Shown: positions 12,670-34,525 of the stretch, in pieces
How positions within the stretch are numbered: position 1 is the stretch's first letter
Layout of the letters: every line of letters begins with the position of its first letter
Assembly: GCA_032209605.1 (NCBI GenBank)
Contig: JASFXZ010000045.1
Location: forward strand, 310,001-374,000
DNA length: 64,000 nt
DNA from: Mactromeris polynyma
Lineage: Eukaryota > Mollusca > Bivalvia > Venerida > Mactridae
Direction: 5' to 3'
Translations under genes and position numbers: made by a program
The notes under the pieces: generated by a model
The model's database searches: none
What the model was told of the DNA's origin: nothing
Seen by the model: only the letters and a program-made list of their open reading frames with translations

Positions 12670-13022
12670 AATACATAGTTCCCACATCTACAATATTTAC
12701 CTCCCTTGTTCTGAATTGTCGGCCATTTTGATAGGCAAATTTCCTTAAAATTTATGGGGAATATAATGTAAACGATGATAAACTAATCCGATATATAAAA
12801 TATAACTTATTCATTATGCTTATGTGGGCCATTGGCTCAGTAAGTTGAAGAAAAAGTGGTTGTCACATGCAAATTCTCTTGGTATTTTCTCAATTATCAC
12901 ATATTAGGAAATTACTCCTATTCTAATTTTTTTTAGGGCTTATCAGTTTTGCCTATCAAAATGGCCGACAGTTTAAAGAACAAGGGAGGAAAATATTGTA
13001 GATATGGAAACTATGTATACTG
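12670..13022. repeat. Head-to-head inverted duplication near the SURF1 5' end
   Basis: About 75 bp at 12670-12745 reappears as its reverse complement at 12945-13022 with roughly 85 percent identity. Both arms contain, pointing away from the centre, GCCTATCAAAATGGCCGAC, then CAAGGGAGG and AATATTGTAGAT. The spacer of about 200 bp is AT-rich. AAAATGGC is a core seen in YY1 sites and at the first exons of many housekeeping genes. It could be a fold-back element or a duplicated promoter/5' exon; the sequence does not decide. Confidence 0.7.
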
Positions 13023-14014
13023 ATCAATCACTTCATATTAAATTCTACAATAGTGCTCAATCCTGTCTGGTTATTTTCATTATATATGTGGCAAATCTGG
13101 AGTTAAAGGAACCATCGGACCTACAGGAGCATGTGGATTTATCTTCACATTGGGATCTAGTTATATTTAAGGATTAGTTCGACTCTTTACACAGTATATA
13201 AGGCATTGTCATTATGAAGTAAAGAGTCACTCAGTCTGTTAGTCCGTTATTGCGTGTTGAGTATATTATTGAATACTCACTGTGAGATTAAAAATTGTGG
13301 AGCGGACCTCATGTTACTTAGTTATTTTCCCCCATAGAACTTGGAATTGTTACATATATTTATGTTATATGAAAATCATATAATACCGATGTGTACTGTA
13401 CTGCTGATTAGGAATGATACATCACATTTTGGCAGCATAAAAACTTCTACTTTTAACAATATGAGGATATAACTTAATCAACTGTAATTAATATATATGA
13501 TTAAAACTTAATGAAACTACTGCAGACTGTAGTGTGCCAGAAATATGTTTCAGTATGGTCTACTTTTTTCAATAGGATGGATCTCTGCCAAGACATTCAC
13601 TGTAACAATCCGCAGAGGAAGGACTCCAATTGAATGAAACATCCATGACGGTTTTTACACGAAAGTGTCATATCCCCCCCCCCCCCCAATCTAAACTAAT
13701 GAGTCCTTGTCATGAGAGATAAGATGAAAAATGTAAGAAATATGACATTGACAGTCATGTTCATTACCTTTCTTAAGACTGTCATGCACCATCGAAACAT
13801 TTTGTTCTATTATTATGAAGTACATAAACTATCAAATAGAGTTTATGTAAACCGTCAAGATTGACATTACCGACCGGTGTTTACGATGGTAGATTTTAGC
13901 CTACGCACCGGTAAATGGGTAACAGAAATCGTGTAAAAGTCGGTGTGATTGGCTTAGCTTCCAACAGGCAACCAATGAAAACGCTTGTTATGTAAAGTCA
14001 GACTGGGTACCAAA
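13023..14014. other. Intergenic region between divergent SURF1 and PFDN6
   Basis: The two genes are transcribed away from each other, so promoters for both should lie in 12080-14014. There is a run of 14 cytosines at 13674-13687 and a slightly GC-richer stretch at about 13860-14000 (gaccggtgtttacgatgg, cacgcaccggtaaatggg-like words) just before the PFDN6 start. No TATA box or CpG island is evident and no gene is seen. Confidence 0.5.
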
Positions 14015-16254
14015 ATGGATTCCGAACTACAGAAAAAACTAACAAATGAATTGGAGAAGTTTCAGGGCTTACAAAAGGGTATCTGCATTTTTCTCGAATT
14101 ATTGATGTTTATAAGATAAAATTAAAGTATTTACTAAAAGTTAATAGTTGTAAATTGGTTGAAAAATACAATAAACAGCTCGGAGTGTTTGGCATCGCGA
14201 AAATTAGTGACAATGCAAAACGTGATCAAGTCTTTTCATGCTAATGTTGACAGAATTTTTCGTCTTTTGGACGATTCAGTTATATTTTAGTTAGACATGT
14301 ACAATGGGAATAGAAATGCAAACCAATCATTTACAGAAACTAGTCTGATTACTAGGTGCTTATTTGTTTGTGTAATTTACTAATTCAGTAATTAGTATTT
14401 ACCGGTATCTTGATTGTGTTTCAGATCATCAGAAATATGTGAAAGCAAGACAGGTGTTGGATGGCCAACTCAGTGAAAATACTTTAGTAAAAGAGGTATG
14501 TTTCCATGTAGGATTGTTTCTATTTGACGCCACATGCCAACATGTCGCAAATGACTTGACAACTTGTTGAAATGCATGGTTACTATGCCTCATAAACATA
14601 TATTACACTACAGCTCTACTTTCTTCTTTATTCAAACATATTTATGAGAACTGGTGAGTTCTTGCTTATAGTCATAATCTGACGTATGTAATGTATACTG
14701 TCAGGGGTGTCAATAAGACTAGAGCCAGGAGCAATTAAAATTACCCAGTTACTTAAGCATCGTCACCCGGCTAATTTTCTTTACCCCCAGCAAAAACATA
14801 CAGCTGACAAAGGTAAATTAAAACAATGAAAAAGCTATTATCATAACAACTAAATTTATCTGTCTATAGATGACGTCACATCGATCGTAAAGCTAGCAAA
14901 GTAGCATAGCCCTGGTTATAATTCAGAATTCATTACAAATCGCCTATCAAAGTATAAATTCAAACAAAACTTGTTTGAGGTAAACCATTGCTTTGGCAAG
15001 AATATTCTGCATTGAACTTTGATGAAAATGAAATATAAATATACAGCTTGATTAAAATGCAAAATTGCAGTGATAGCTTAGTAGCGTAATGTAAGTATTA
15101 ATCTGCAACTTGTGAACAGTTAAGACAGCAAAACTTCTTAGTCTTACATATATTCACCAGCATTTCAACACTTACAATACAGGAGTTCCGTTTGACCCCT
15201 GGAATTCCCAAAAAGCCACATTTGACTCTGGCTGAAAGGTGACTTTTACTTTAAATTATAGGTAATTTGGCTTTAAAATGGTAAAATCTGGTTAGAAATT
15301 ATCAAAATGACCATTGATAATGCGATTCAGCACCTAGTGGAACCCCTGCAATAAACTAAATATCATAATTCATTTTTAATCATAATGGATTGTGAATGGG
15401 TCTAGGGCTGGCAATCTTAAGCCCTAAATAGTATACAGCAATTTTCTTCATAGTTTTGTAGTTATCCAAGAAGTGTTTAAGCATGAACTTTTAGTTTTAA
15501 ACAGCAATACAGATATTCATGTGCTTGTATTGTTCTTTCAGGAATTAGATAGGTTAGAATCATCATCCAATGTTTACAAAATGATCGGTCCCGTGTTAGT
15601 GAAACAAGATATAGTTGAAGCTAGGGAAGGGGTGCAGAAAAGAATTGATTATATCAGTGGTGAAGTGTAAGTATTGCCCTGCTAACCATTCATGTTCAGT
15701 TATTACTGTAACAATTTGTGAATACCAAATACCTTTGTATAAACATCCCCCGCCCCCCTGGGTGTTGCTGTGTGCATTCATGATGGCATACATTTTTGTC
15801 CATTTTGCTCGAAACCCAACATAGCAAATAAATTCTATAATTCTTGTTTGATGTAGGGTTTGCATTAGTTTGTTGGAGCAATAGCCTTCTTTACCAAGTT
15901 ACTCAGTAATGCCATTATGTAGTGTGTATTCAAGGGGCTGGAGTAATCCATTTGACCCAAAAGATGGGACAGTCACCAATAACTGATGACATTGGTATGT
16001 CTAGGCTGTTTCTTAATGTACATACTAGATACACGTACTTGTATAAAGTGAAGCGATTACATATTCTTTATTCTTGAAAACCTTGCAGGGATTTCCTGTG
16101 CAATGCATTGTTGGCTTTTTTATTCTATTGTAGGAAACGTCACGAAGGCATGATCAAAGACTTAGATAAGAAGCAAGAATCACAGAAGGATGTTTTACAG
16201 AAACTGCAAACACAGTTTCAACAAATGCAGCAGAAAATTGCTGCCAAGTCTTAG
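14015..16254 (+). CDS. PFDN6: Prefoldin subunit 6 (complete, four exons)
   Basis: Exons 14015-14078, 14425-14495, 15542-15666 and 16134-16254 join in phase to 126 residues (human PFDN6 has 129). Prefoldin is the cytosolic hexameric co-chaperone that captures unfolded actin and tubulin and hands them to the CCT chaperonin; subunit 6 is a beta-class subunit. The N-terminal helix starts MDSELQKKLTNELEKFQGLQK. The beta-hairpin core contains VYKMIGPVLVKQD and EAREGVQKRIDYI, both diagnostic of this subunit, and the C-terminal helix is a Gln/Lys-rich coiled coil ending QQKIAAKS. The ATG sits in CCAAAATGGA. Introns hold dispersed repeat pieces (15180-15352), no other gene. Confidence 0.97.
15180..15352 (+). 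repeat. Dispersed repeat with inverted ends in a PFDN6 intron
   Basis: It begins aggagttccgtttgacccc and ends tagtggaacccct, so the ends are weak inverted repeats of GGGGTTCCA. The interior (cctggaattccc, aaagccaca, aaaatggtaaaatc) matches copies at 6350-6500 and 11460-11560. Probably a MITE of about 170 bp. Confidence 0.6.
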
Positions 16255-16836
16255 TACAAAATATTATAATAACAAGCACTGATTGTTCAATTCTTTTGAG
16301 AACTCGAAAATATAGTGTTACCAACAGTTTTTGTGTTGAAAAAAATGATGTGTCATAATTATAGTATGACTATGAGTGAAAGTTGTTTTATCAAGGATGT
16401 GATCCAATTGAGACACTTCTGCAATATTTGTTATCATTAAGACTTTAAAATGTGATTCTGTCCTAAATCTTAGAATTTATGTGTTTTGAATAGTGATTTT
16501 TCATCTCCATATCCTTAAATATTTTATTGGGTGCACATCATGACACCTGCTGAAATGATTGAATATCCATCCACAATCTTGTTGCAATTACATTTTGATT
16601 TGTTTGTTGTTTTAAAGCTTAGAATGTTTGTTTGAGACTTGCAATGAGGCACACGTTGTCTATGACACCATGTCCATTTTTGTAATTTTTTAAATGCTAT
16701 CTGTATGATGTATGATTTGAATGACATATTTACCTGTGATCATCTGTGACGTTAAGCGCTATTGTACCAGGGATAATTTGAAGCATGATACTATATTACC
16801 TAGTACACACGTTTCTGTTTAGTGCAGTTTAATGTC

Positions 16837-17114
16837 AATAAATTTAATTTCGTGTGAATCTATTTATAAAAATAACCAGAGAGGAATTGCTCCATCTTTT
16901 TGATTTGACATCTTTTATTTGAGGAATGTTTTAAGGAATTCTTAGTTTAAAGAGCAGTTTGGGAATATTTTATGTTTTTGTTGTAATTTTGAGCATAAAT
17001 ACTCGAGTTGTGATATATGTCGTAAATTGACTTTTGCAATTTGTGCTATGTTGTTTCATTATTTTTTCATTCATTTAAAAACCTGAATTAGGCTTCAGTA
17101 TTTATTGAAATAAA
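16837..17114 (+). terminator. PFDN6: Candidate PFDN6 polyadenylation signals
   Basis: AATAAA occurs at 16837-16842 and again at 17109-17114, 583 and 855 bases past the stop codon. Either would give a plausible 3' UTR; the second is followed by a GT-rich stretch (tgtgttatgttgcc). Confidence 0.5.
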
Positions 17115-19014
17115 CAGATCTTGATAAATGTGTTATGTTGCCTTCTTCATATTAGCCTAGACCTAAAAAAAGGGTCTGCTATCTGAAACTCAACTGACTG
17201 TAATATTTTACACATGACTGCAATTTTTTATACCCCCTGCCAGTCTTCAAATGGTGAAGGGGCATAAACTGTCTGTGCATTTGGGGTGCGAAAAATTGGC
17301 TTCCATTCAATAACCTTTGAATGGATGGATGGATTCAATTAATATAGGACACAAGCATTGGATAATACAATACAGGTCATTTCGATTTGAGTTACAGTTC
17401 ACTGATTTTGGGGGAGTTATGGCCCTTTTTCAAATTAAAAACCCGTAACAGGGGCATCCTTGTCCTGTGGACACATCTTATTATGGCGAAAATTCTGAAA
17501 AGTCGGTAATCTCTGCCCCCTACACAAATGTATGAAAAATATATTCATGTCAATCATGCATAAAAAAGAAACACACAATGTATTTTGGAAACTACATTAT
17601 TTCTTTAGAATTCATTTGAGTATGTCATCTTTCTGCCAATTGTCTTAAACCTTTTTAGTCTTATTCATATGGCAATCGCATTACAACAATGAAACAAAAT
17701 ATTAAACATTTTAACTATTCAGAAAGTGCATGGGAGATACCAGAGTATTTGACTGGTGGTTAAAATACTGTAGTAAATGGTTTATGTATACAAAATACAA
17801 GTCTCCCGTGGCTGAGTGGTTTAGACATTTGCCTTGGGAGCGGGAGGTTGGAAGGTTGGTGAGCCGCCAGCTAGTTAAATGTTACGGTGCGCCTGGCATT
17901 AAAGTATAGGAATCGGGAAGTAAATGTGCACAGAAAGAAGGTGTCTCATAAGTCAGAAATGGCTGGCCCTTTAAATAGGGGCGACACTATAATAAATGAA
18001 CACTTACAAGTCACTGATCATAAACAAACAATAATAAATTGGATCAAAAACTGGTTAATGCTCACCTGTACATTCATGTATGATATTTGCTGACATTACA
18101 GAGACTTTTCACATTAACAGCATTTCAAAACTAGAAAGATAAAGATATTTTAAAATTACTAAACTTTTACTGTGTCAGTATTACACATCCAGTTTGTGAA
18201 CAAGAGATGCATACAAGGTTTTAAATTGTACAGATAAATAATTGTGACTTTCTGGTGTTATATATACTTGCTTTTAAGTTCCAACCAAACGTGCAGTTAT
18301 CGTACAATCCCTTAAAGAAAACAACAGTATATTAAATAACAAATTCTAAAAAGGTTTATAGAGCTAGACCTAAATTTACCTACATCTCAGTAAAAATGTA
18401 TGAAATTATGACAGTGAGTATCACTGAAAATATTTTTCGTGTTCTTATATCGTAACAATAATTTTCGAATAGAACACAAGATCATCAACTAGTTCTGTGG
18501 TTCGAAATGACCGAGGACGAATCGTAAATAAATTTGACAGACGACAAGATACATTGACGACCAAATTCTTTAAAAAAAACAAAAGAATAGTAGACTATCC
18601 GTGAAATAAGATAGGAGATTCACCTTTATACAACATTTTGATTATTTGCGGAACATCATCTATGTAAAAACGAGTTTTTCGCTCATTAGTTTAAGCAACC
18701 AATTCGTCGTCAACGGTCCTTGCCAGTTCGAACCTGTCTTCAACAAACCCATATTTTATAGAAATTAGAGGAACTAAGAGTTCTTTAAGATTATAAATCA
18801 CTGAAATAGAGAATACGTATTTCTAAATCAATGAGAAGCTATTAAGCACTATAACGTCTTAATGAAGACGGAGACGCCATCGCAGTCATGATTTTATGGT
18901 CAAAGGGAAACAACTCGTACACAAACTCGCAATCGGAACACCTTGGCTATTCACTAAACTGAACGTATATTGCCGAGATATTCCGAGTGGTACATATACT
19001 GGTACCATTATATA
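17115..19014. other. Intergenic repeats, no recognised gene
   Basis: Contains a copy of the 'tacccctgccagtcttc..gaaggggcat' dispersed repeat at about 17225-17480 (related text at 24690-24900 and 27215-27440). A tRNA-like head with a Leu/Ser-type A box (gtggctgagtggttt) lies at 17803-17860 without a complete cloverleaf. The remainder is AT-rich unique sequence. No exon was recognised on either strand. Confidence 0.5.
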
Positions 19015-19757
19015 TGGGTACCAGCCGACCTGGACGTAGTTGGCCGAGGTTTTCCGAATTCAGACCCTACAATAACGAAGTGATACGGAAATAACCGAGG
19101 ACTGACGAGAATGTTTACAAGTTTGACAATCGGGACGTCTCGGCATTTTCCGTTAAGTCTGTTTATCGAGTTGTTTCCCCTTTGACCATTAGAAATGAAC
19201 GAGTGTGTAAGAGTTGTTTCCCTTTGACTACAGATACAGCAATCGGAACACCTAGTCTGGTACCCAGCGTACTCTGCACATAAGAGTACTGGCAAGGGCA
19301 GGTACTCCAGGCTATCGGAACACCTCGGAGATATAAATAACATGTATTCCGAGCTCTGCCGGATACCGCCGAGTAGTTACGATTGTAGATACAGCTGACA
19401 ACGTGATCGCTAAATGCACACCGTTTTAAGCATGCTCACCATATAAGCATGGATAGGAGAGGATGGGTACCAGCCGACCTGGACGTAGTTGGCCGAGGAT
19501 TTCCGAATGCAGACCCTACAATAACGAAGTGGTACGGAAATATCCGAGGGCTGACGAGAATGTTTACAAGTTTGTCAATCGGAATATCTCGGCATTTTCC
19601 GTTAAGTCTGTTTATCGAGTTGTTTCCCCTTTGACCATTAGAAATGAACGAGTGTGTAAGAGTTGTTTCCCCTTGACTACAGATACAGCTGACAACGTGA
19701 TCGCTAAATGCACACCGTTTAAGCATGCTCACCATATAAGCATGGATAGGAGAGGCG
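19015..19757. repeat. Tandem duplication with a 155-bp length difference between copies
   Basis: Copy 1 (19015-19463) and copy 2 (19464-19757) share a first part (19015-19239 and 19464-19688, offset 449) and a second part (19387-19463 and 19681-19757), with only scattered substitutions. Copy 1 carries 155 extra bases, 19240-19394, and these end with the same 8 bases (AGATACAG) that precede them. The pattern is a clean deletion from copy 2, or insertion in copy 1, at an 8-bp direct repeat. The region is GC-richer than its surroundings and lies upstream of NDOR1. Open frames on both strands are simply duplicated with the DNA and show no recognisable protein. Confidence 0.9.
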
Positions 19758-21185
19758 GAGTTACGTCTGGATGGGCGTGATTTTTATATAAAATTGTGAC
19801 GTACAATGGCAACGGCATGTCGCCAGCATGCTGAACACAGGGTCCAACTAGCCATGAGTGTTTGTGACGGTTTGGTTGCTTTCACGATAAACCACTCTTT
19901 TATCACGGACCTATCCGTGGTTTTATCAAAAAAAAGTGTCACAGATCACGAGTGGTAGACCTAATATTATTTTGTTTAAAAAAAACGATTTCTTTTTTTT
20001 GTCGTCTGCCAAATTAATTTCACGATGCGTCCCTGGTCATTTCGACCCTTAAACCACGACTTTGTTTTCCTGGGGATATGTGTGGGGAGGCATTGTCTTA
20101 TGTATTTGGTTTTCTCTGTTACAACTCAATCTCACTTTGCCACAGAGATGTTATGAAATGACCAAATCAAGGGTACGACATACCAATGCGTGGGTACGAT
20201 TTAACCAAAGTTAGGGCAAGAGATGACTAAATTTTGGCGGGTACGAAATGGCCAGGGTACGACTTGACCTGTATCAGAATATTGTACTTACTGCGAACAC
20301 AAAACTTTCCGGTACACTGATACGTCGTATGATGACAGGTACTACATTCACGATTTAATCAAACACAAGAGTAGATATATTACCTTGTTACTTTGTTGTT
20401 ATGTTTTCGTTATATACACACATATTGAGTTAATTATTTATTAATTGGCGTTTTTACGTTGTCGTTTTTCTGATAATATTAGATTCGTCCTCTATTAGTT
20501 TCGAACCATGGTATGTAAATTTTAGTTCGGAGTCGCTGCTTTTGACTTTATCAAAATAATATAAACTTATTTGGCAGAAAATAATGGTTTTGCTATATAT
20601 TTACCTATTAAATCACGGCTTAATATTTTCAAACACAATTTGTTCAGGCTATTTTTTAGGTTGACACAATACAGCAAAGTAGACATGATTTTTAGACGTA
20701 AATCGCTAACCCTTTCACCTTTTATATTTATCATTTGTTTTTTTGTTTCATGCATTGTCAAGCTTTGCCAGAAAATAACAAAAAATCGTATAAAAACAAA
20801 GCGATGTCATATTTAAGTAAATACATACAAAGTGAAAAGAAAATGTAGAATAACAAATCAATGTTTATGGTAACATGTTCATGTCAATGTCAAATGTTTT
20901 GGACTAATTGCAACGAAATCTTTCACAATTTCATCTATTGGGTCATGAATAATAACTTGAGTGTCGTGGTTGGAAGGAGAGTTATAAATGTAGTAAACCA
21001 CAGAAGAAAAACCAACATATCCTAACCAGTTAAACCTGGGATTGAACCTGGGTCTCATGTACAACTGACATTCAGCTATGACGCTAGAGAGCTAGCCCGA
21101 TAGAAAGGCTGTTGAAAGTGGCCTATATCTCCATACTAGTACATGTATATACCATTCTTACTTTTCATTTCATTATTTCTGAAGG
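19758..21185 (+). other. NDOR1 upstream region
   Basis: No gene is seen. A tRNA-derived SINE-like segment in reverse orientation lies at about 21015-21110 (gggattgaacctgggtctcatg, agctagccc). The bases just before the NDOR1 start read CATTATTTCTGAAG|G, so a 5' UTR intron may end there and the true promoter may be further left. Confidence 0.4.
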
Positions 21186-31374
<10,189 letters not shown>

Positions 31375-33394
31375 TGTCTGTTTGTCTTAGAGCTTTGACT
31401 ACAATATATTATTGGTGCTACTTGTATAGTTGTAACATCAGTGAAGGTTTCAATGTTTGAAGAATACGAATGAAAGTTATAGAAATAAAGGGCTCCCCGT
31501 AAATATCTCATGCCGTACGTGTACATACGTAATTTTACCTTCTCATGGCGGCTGACAAACCCAAAAGCCACCAAACATGGCAGCATGACAAAAAACACAG
31601 TTGTTGCTAAACAATAAACATGTACAATATGTGATAACAAAAGGGAAACAAGAATGCTGAAGGGTTATTACCTTGAAATAGTTTGGCAAAAAAATTTCAC
31701 CAAATGTTGTTGAGGTCTATTTATAGGGATTTGTTTTACTTTCTAGTAGATTCTTAAACTCATTCAATAAGAAATTGTACAACAGGAATTCTCCTGTAAG
31801 ATACCTATTCCAAGTGGTCTCCCTTTAAAAAGCACCGAGACCTCTATGCCTGTAAACCTTTTTATAGGAAATTGTTGGTACACAAAATATTAAATTGTGT
31901 TGTGCAGTTATTGATATACCAATTGCAGAGATAATCAAAAATATAATTTTCACACCTTTATAGTTTGTTTACATAGCTACTTATACATTTAATAAAATGT
32001 CTGACATCAGTAAGACATTTCCAATCCACACTTGTGTTTGTGTATTTACTGTGACATACATGAACTGCATTGACAAACACAAAGATAAAGGAGTTGCGTA
32101 GATACAATAATGTATACACACATGTAATGTTGTACACGTATGTACTATAGTTATAAATTGTAATTTTTTTTTGACTATACACACTAATTGGTCAAATGTT
32201 ACAACATCCTAGACAGATGCGCTACGTGTATTAAGACATGATATGTGTTCTTTGTTATCCTTATTCTTAGGTTCAGTATCAATAACTGCAACTTCTTTGT
32301 CGGTATCCAGTACAGCAGGGTTGGTATGCCTGGTATCTTCTACATTTTTAGCCTCCCTTCTCCTCTGTTTTTCAACTTTCTTTATTTTCAGTGAGCAAGC
32401 TTCACAAGGGTGTATCTCTATTGCATCCATTCCTATACCTATCTTTGCTCCTTGAATAATTGCTGATTTCAACTTTTGCTGTTTCTGAAACATAGATGGG
32501 ATTTTCATTTAGCTCAAATCTGCTGACCCAGTCTCACTCAAATTTCGTGGTAATGGTACCGATAAGAGTGTTGTACCAAAAATGGTGAAAATAAGCAATT
32601 TATCCAGAATCTTGGATTACCAAAACATACAAAAACCTAAATTGTCTCAAATCGAATGCTTGACAATAAAGGGAAACATGAAAATCTACAAAATAAGATA
32701 CATTTTTAGTGCAATTTCACAATTGTTTAGGTAACCGATTTTCTAAAACTACAAATAGTCCACATCTTTCTAACATTTTTACATGAATTTCAGATCAGAA
32801 TGATCAGGATTTAAATGATCTTGTTGAAATTGTCTGCTCATGAACTCTTTATAAATAACATAGCCATCAGGGATGGGTCTTTAGACAGCACAAACAACTA
32901 TCACATCAAGACTGCTCTGATTTGCTATACATGGCAATGATGGTCCTCTTTGAAAAGGAAAGGTCACATGTACAGTAGAATCTGTAGAAGTAGTTCTTGC
33001 AATTTCTTTTGTCTATCATCTGTACTGACCTTTGTGCTTAATTTTCGTTCATGTTTTTTATACAACAGGATGCCTCCAACTCCAACAACAGTGAGCAGAA
33101 ACACACTGAGAATAATTGCTACGGTCACTTCTAAATTAACCTGAAATGTGTATGTGCAAGTACATGAATGGTTCTTTCATTCTGAAATGTATCTCTAAAG
33201 CAGCCGCATGAATATCACTGGTAACACAGAGTACAATTGAATGTGACGATTGAAGAAACTAACAACGGCCACTAATGAGTAATGCCAGACACAATATCGT
33301 CTTGAATGTCTCGGAGCTCGGTATTTTAGTTCAGCAGTATAAGGTGATAGTGTTAGTGGGTTTGCTCAATGTTTTCTGGTCTAACGCATCATGG

Positions 33395-33706
33395 TAATGG
33401 TGCTAAGCAAAAGCATCTGGAGTTGGCAACATGCTCAAACAAAAGAAACGTACATCGAGTTAGCAATAGGTGATAATGAAAAACAGGAAATACACCTTCA
33501 GTTAGTGATATGTGTTACTTGCAATACTGCACCTCGAGTAGACAACAATTGATAATGCAAAACTAGTACCATGTACTGTACATCGGGTCACGAACATGTG
33601 ATTATGCTAACAAGGCATGTACCTCGAGTTAGCAACTCCTGATTATGAAAACAAATACTTCACCTCCAGTTAGCAGCGTGCGATAATACAAAACAATTGC
33701 TGTACC
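33395..33706 (-). repeat. Degenerate array of about 41 bp that repeats the LDLa exon's splice donor
   Basis: On the minus strand the exon ends GCGAG|GTACAGCAATTG at 33706/33705. The next 300 bases repeat the pattern CTCGAG|GT(A/G), then ttgtttt..attatc.., gttgctaact about seven or eight times with spacings of 37-49 bases. Most repeats keep GAG|GTR, a donor-like junction. The array begins at the exon boundary itself. Confidence 0.75.
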
Positions 33707-34389
33707 TCGCATTCATCTGAATTATCACCACAATTATTAAAGTTGTTACAGCGTAATGCTGAAGATATACATCGACCATTGTTACAACGCAACTCATCCA
33801 CATTACATGACTGTGCTGAAAAAATCGGATACATGTTCATTTGTTAATATGTTTCGTAAATCATAACCTTACAGCCTGTTCTTGTATTGTGGAGTGAATT
33901 TCTTTGGCTTTGAACGTGAACATATATATATGCACCTATATGCCTCTCCTTGAACATTTATAGAGGCATACATAAGTAAAGCAGATGTACGTGTGTTAAA
34001 GTTGGGCATGTTAGGAACATTTTCATTAGGGTTAAATTGTATAAGCTTAAAATACTATTTGTTTTCGATCAGAAAACTGAGTCATAGTATATAGGCTGTT
34101 AATTTGTAGATGATATATCGTCGGTAATTATTAACTTATGTACAACAACTTAATTGATGATGTTCGATTGTGATGGTAACATTTATGCTTGTTGTCCTGC
34201 TAAATGTTTCATTGTGGTTTTTAATATTCACCCGGACAATTCCTTACTTCCCCATTCCCATAGATGTTTGCCTTTAGATCTCCTCAACTCCTAAAGTTTC
34301 ATAGGTTCCCTGGGATCTGTGTGGGGAAGCATTAATTGCCTTGTGTATGTGGCGTCTCCATAAACAACTTAATAGTTTCTGTACTTTGA

Positions 34390-34525
34390 ATCACTCCAGA
34401 GTCCGTCCGGCTTCCTGAAAAATACCCAGTACTAATGCCTTATGGTAGAGTTTGGTCATGACTTTGCGAGATCGAACTCGCATTGGTCGGGATAAGCGAC
34501 CGAAACCTTATACACTACTGCGCTC
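34390..34525 (-). mobile_element. SINE fragment in the CUB-LDLa gene intron
   Basis: On the minus strand a tRNA-like B box (gcgagttcgatctcgc) precedes the family words (caaactctaccataagg, agtactgggtattttcaggaagc). Truncated and diverged. Confidence 0.55.

Noticed and set aside
12700..12745. ATG GCC GAC... on the minus strand as the SURF1 start codon
   Set aside because: Splicing its GTAAAT donor to the CAG at 12074-12076 puts the mitochondrial presequence exon out of frame and hits a stop. The segment is also one arm of an inverted duplication.
17803..17880. tRNA gene
   Set aside because: An A-box-like gtggctgagtggttt is present, but there is no proper acceptor stem or T-arm pairing. More likely a SINE head.
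19008..19780. Open frames of 99-111 codons on the minus strand and 105 on the plus strand
   Set aside because: Both strands are open in the same places because the region is GC-richer and duplicated. There is no recognisable domain, no splice context and no difference in constraint between copies.
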